5,384 nucleotides of DNA from positions 1 through 5,384 of the forward strand of contig JAEZEU010000042.1 in NCBI GenBank assembly GCA_023432885.1. The letters are read 5' to 3'. The position numbers were made by a program, and so were the translations under genes. This stretch comes from Pseudomonadota bacterium. Lineage in GTDB: Bacteria > Pseudomonadota > Alphaproteobacteria > Rhizobiales > Xanthobacteraceae. Positions 4,438-5,384 of this stretch are shown piece after piece. The notes under the pieces were generated by a model. The model was not told the origin of the DNA, did not search any database, and saw nothing but the letters and a program-made list of their open reading frames with translations. Positions within the stretch are counted from its first letter, which is position 1. Each line of letters begins with the position of its first letter.

Positions 4438-5384
4438 ATGTCAGCCAAACCAGACCTCAGGATCGTGCTTTGTTCCCCCCGCGGCTTCTGTGCCGGGGTG
4501 GTCAGGGCCATCGACACCGTGGAACGGGCGCTCGCCATCTATGGCGCCCCGGTCTATGTGCGCCACGAGATCGTCCATAACAAATACGTCGTCGACAGCC
4601 TGAAGATCAAGGGCGCCATCTTCGTCGAGGAACTCGAGGAGATTCCGGACAATACCAACGCGCCGGTGGTGTTCTCGGCGCACGGCGTTCCCAAATCGGT
4701 TCCGGCCGAAGCCAAGCAGCGCAATTTCTTCTCGCTGGATGCGACCTGTCCGCTGGTGACCAAGGTGCATCGCGAGGCCGCCATCCATTTCAAGCGCGGC
4801 CGCGAAATCCTCCTGATCGGCCACTCGCATCATCCCGAGGTGGTGGGCACACTCGGTCAGCTGCCGGCTGGCGCGATCAGCCTGATCGAGACCGCCGAGG
4901 ACGCCAAGACCATTACGCCGAAGGATCCGAACAATCTCGCCTTCGTGACGCAGACCACGCTGTCGATCGACGACACCAAGGAGATCGTGGAAATCCTGAA
5001 AAGGCGTTTCCCGAACATCTCCGGCCCGCACAAGGAAGACATCTGCTATGCCACCACCAACCGCCAGCTTGCGGTGAAGAAGGTGGCGCCCGTCGTCGAT
5101 GCGCTGATCGTTGTCGGCGCGCCGAACTCGTCCAATTCGCAGCGGCTGCGTGAAGTCGCCGAGCGCGAGGGCTGTCCGATTTCGGTGCTGGCGCAGCGCG
5201 CCGGCGACATCGACTGGAAGCGTTTTGAAGGCATCAGGAGCCTTGGCATCACCGCGGGCGCCTCGGCGCCGGAAGTGATCGTCGAGGAGATCATGGGTGC
5301 GTTTGCCGAGCGCTACCAGCTGCATGTGGAGACGGTCTCGGCCGCGGAGGAGAACGAATTCTTCCCGCTTCCGCGGTCGGTGCG
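4438..5384 (+). CDS. ispH: 4-hydroxy-3-methylbut-2-enyl diphosphate reductase (3' end outside window)
   Basis: IspH (LytB) is the cytosolic [4Fe-4S] enzyme that reduces HMBPP to IPP and DMAPP in the last step of the MEP isoprenoid pathway, supplying ubiquinone, hopanoid and carotenoid synthesis. The frame is open to the window end: 315 complete codons, with only a short tail likely missing. All key residues are visible: cluster cysteines C18 (PRGFCAGV), C104 (DATCPLVTKVH) and C203 (DICYATTNR); diphosphate- and substrate-binding H47, H82 (SAHG), H132 and catalytic E134 (GHSHHPE), T173, S231/S232/N233 and S276 (TAGASAP). These correspond to E. coli C12, C96, C197, H41, H74, H124, E126, T167, S225/S226/N227 and S269. 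The ATG at 4438 gives the short N-terminus usual for the family; GTG at 4411 is an in-frame alternative, and a TGA at 4345-4347 bars anything further upstream. The ribosome binding site is weak (GGGAA, 9 nt away). The gene is divergent from trcR. Confidence 0.96.
   Translation, partial: MSAKPDLRIVLCSPRGFCAGVVRAIDTVERALAIYGAPVYVRHEIVHNKYVVDSLKIKGAIFVEELEEIPDNTNAPVVFSAHGVPKSVPAEAKQRNFFSLDATCPLVTKVHREAAIHFKRGREILLIGHSHHPEVVGTLGQLPAGAISLIETAEDAKTITPKDPNNLAFVTQTTLSIDDTKEIVEILKRRFPNISGPHKEDICYATTNRQLAVKKVAPVVDALIVVGAPNSSNSQRLREVAEREGCPISVLAQRAGDIDWKRFEGIRSLGITAGASAPEVIVEEIMGAFAERYQLHVETVSAAEENEFFPLPRSV

Noticed and set aside
4326..4580. An 84-codon plus-strand frame that enters the ispH region in another frame.
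   Set aside because: It has no ribosome binding site, overlaps the conserved ispH start in a different frame and shows no recognisable family. A leader-peptide role is not supported.
4441..5325. A 294-codon open frame on the minus strand opposite ispH.
   Set aside because: The plus strand encodes IspH with every cluster cysteine and active-site residue; the minus frame has no family resemblance and no ribosome binding site.

Overview
The window looks like an ordinary chromosomal segment of a high-GC alphaproteobacterium, most likely Bradyrhizobium or a close relative in the same family (Rhodopseudomonas, Nitrobacter). I base this on the close match, from memory, of the IspH and propionyl-CoA synthetase proteins to Bradyrhizobium homologues, on an alphaproteobacterial TrcR/DUF1013 gene and a DUF6494 gene, and on two intergenic palindromic elements that I recognise as dispersed repeats of Bradyrhizobium-type genomes.

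Layout. Positions 1-633 (+) hold the 3' part of a gene for a TPR protein with a C-terminal LprI/DUF1311-like two-cysteine domain; its start lies outside the window. After a short intergenic stretch with competing hairpins comes prpE (790-2700, +), a full-length propionyl-CoA synthetase with all the catalytic motifs and an alanine where acetate-specific enzymes have valine. A degenerate palindromic repeat and a second hairpin separate it from a probable two-gene unit: a small lipoprotein with two further cysteines (2853-3107, +) and a DUF6494 protein (3125-3331, +). A second, larger palindromic repeat (about 3339-3443) and a rho-independent terminator read on the minus strand (3470-3503) lie in the convergent gap before trcR (3525-4217, -). 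trcR and ispH (4438 to the window end, +) are divergent and share a 220-bp control region with a plausible trcR promoter, a palindrome in the trcR leader and a GC-rich foldable leader before ispH. The ispH frame stays open to the last base, so the gene is cut by the window edge.

How the genes relate. They do not form a single pathway. PrpE activates propionate to propionyl-CoA; no other propionate genes are visible beside it. IspH makes IPP and DMAPP in the last step of the MEP pathway. TrcR is a predicted DNA-binding regulator. The TPR-LprI protein, the lipoprotein and the DUF6494 protein have no assigned function; the first two are probably envelope proteins.

I found no mobile element with a transposase, no CRISPR array, no RNA gene and no evidence of a new multi-gene system. 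The points most worth a second look are the TPR-LprI architecture, the small lipoprotein/DUF6494 pair, the substrate-pocket alanine in PrpE, and the non-coding segments built from three complementary blocks (645-682, 2714-2761, 4392-4436) that can each fold in two mutually exclusive ways.
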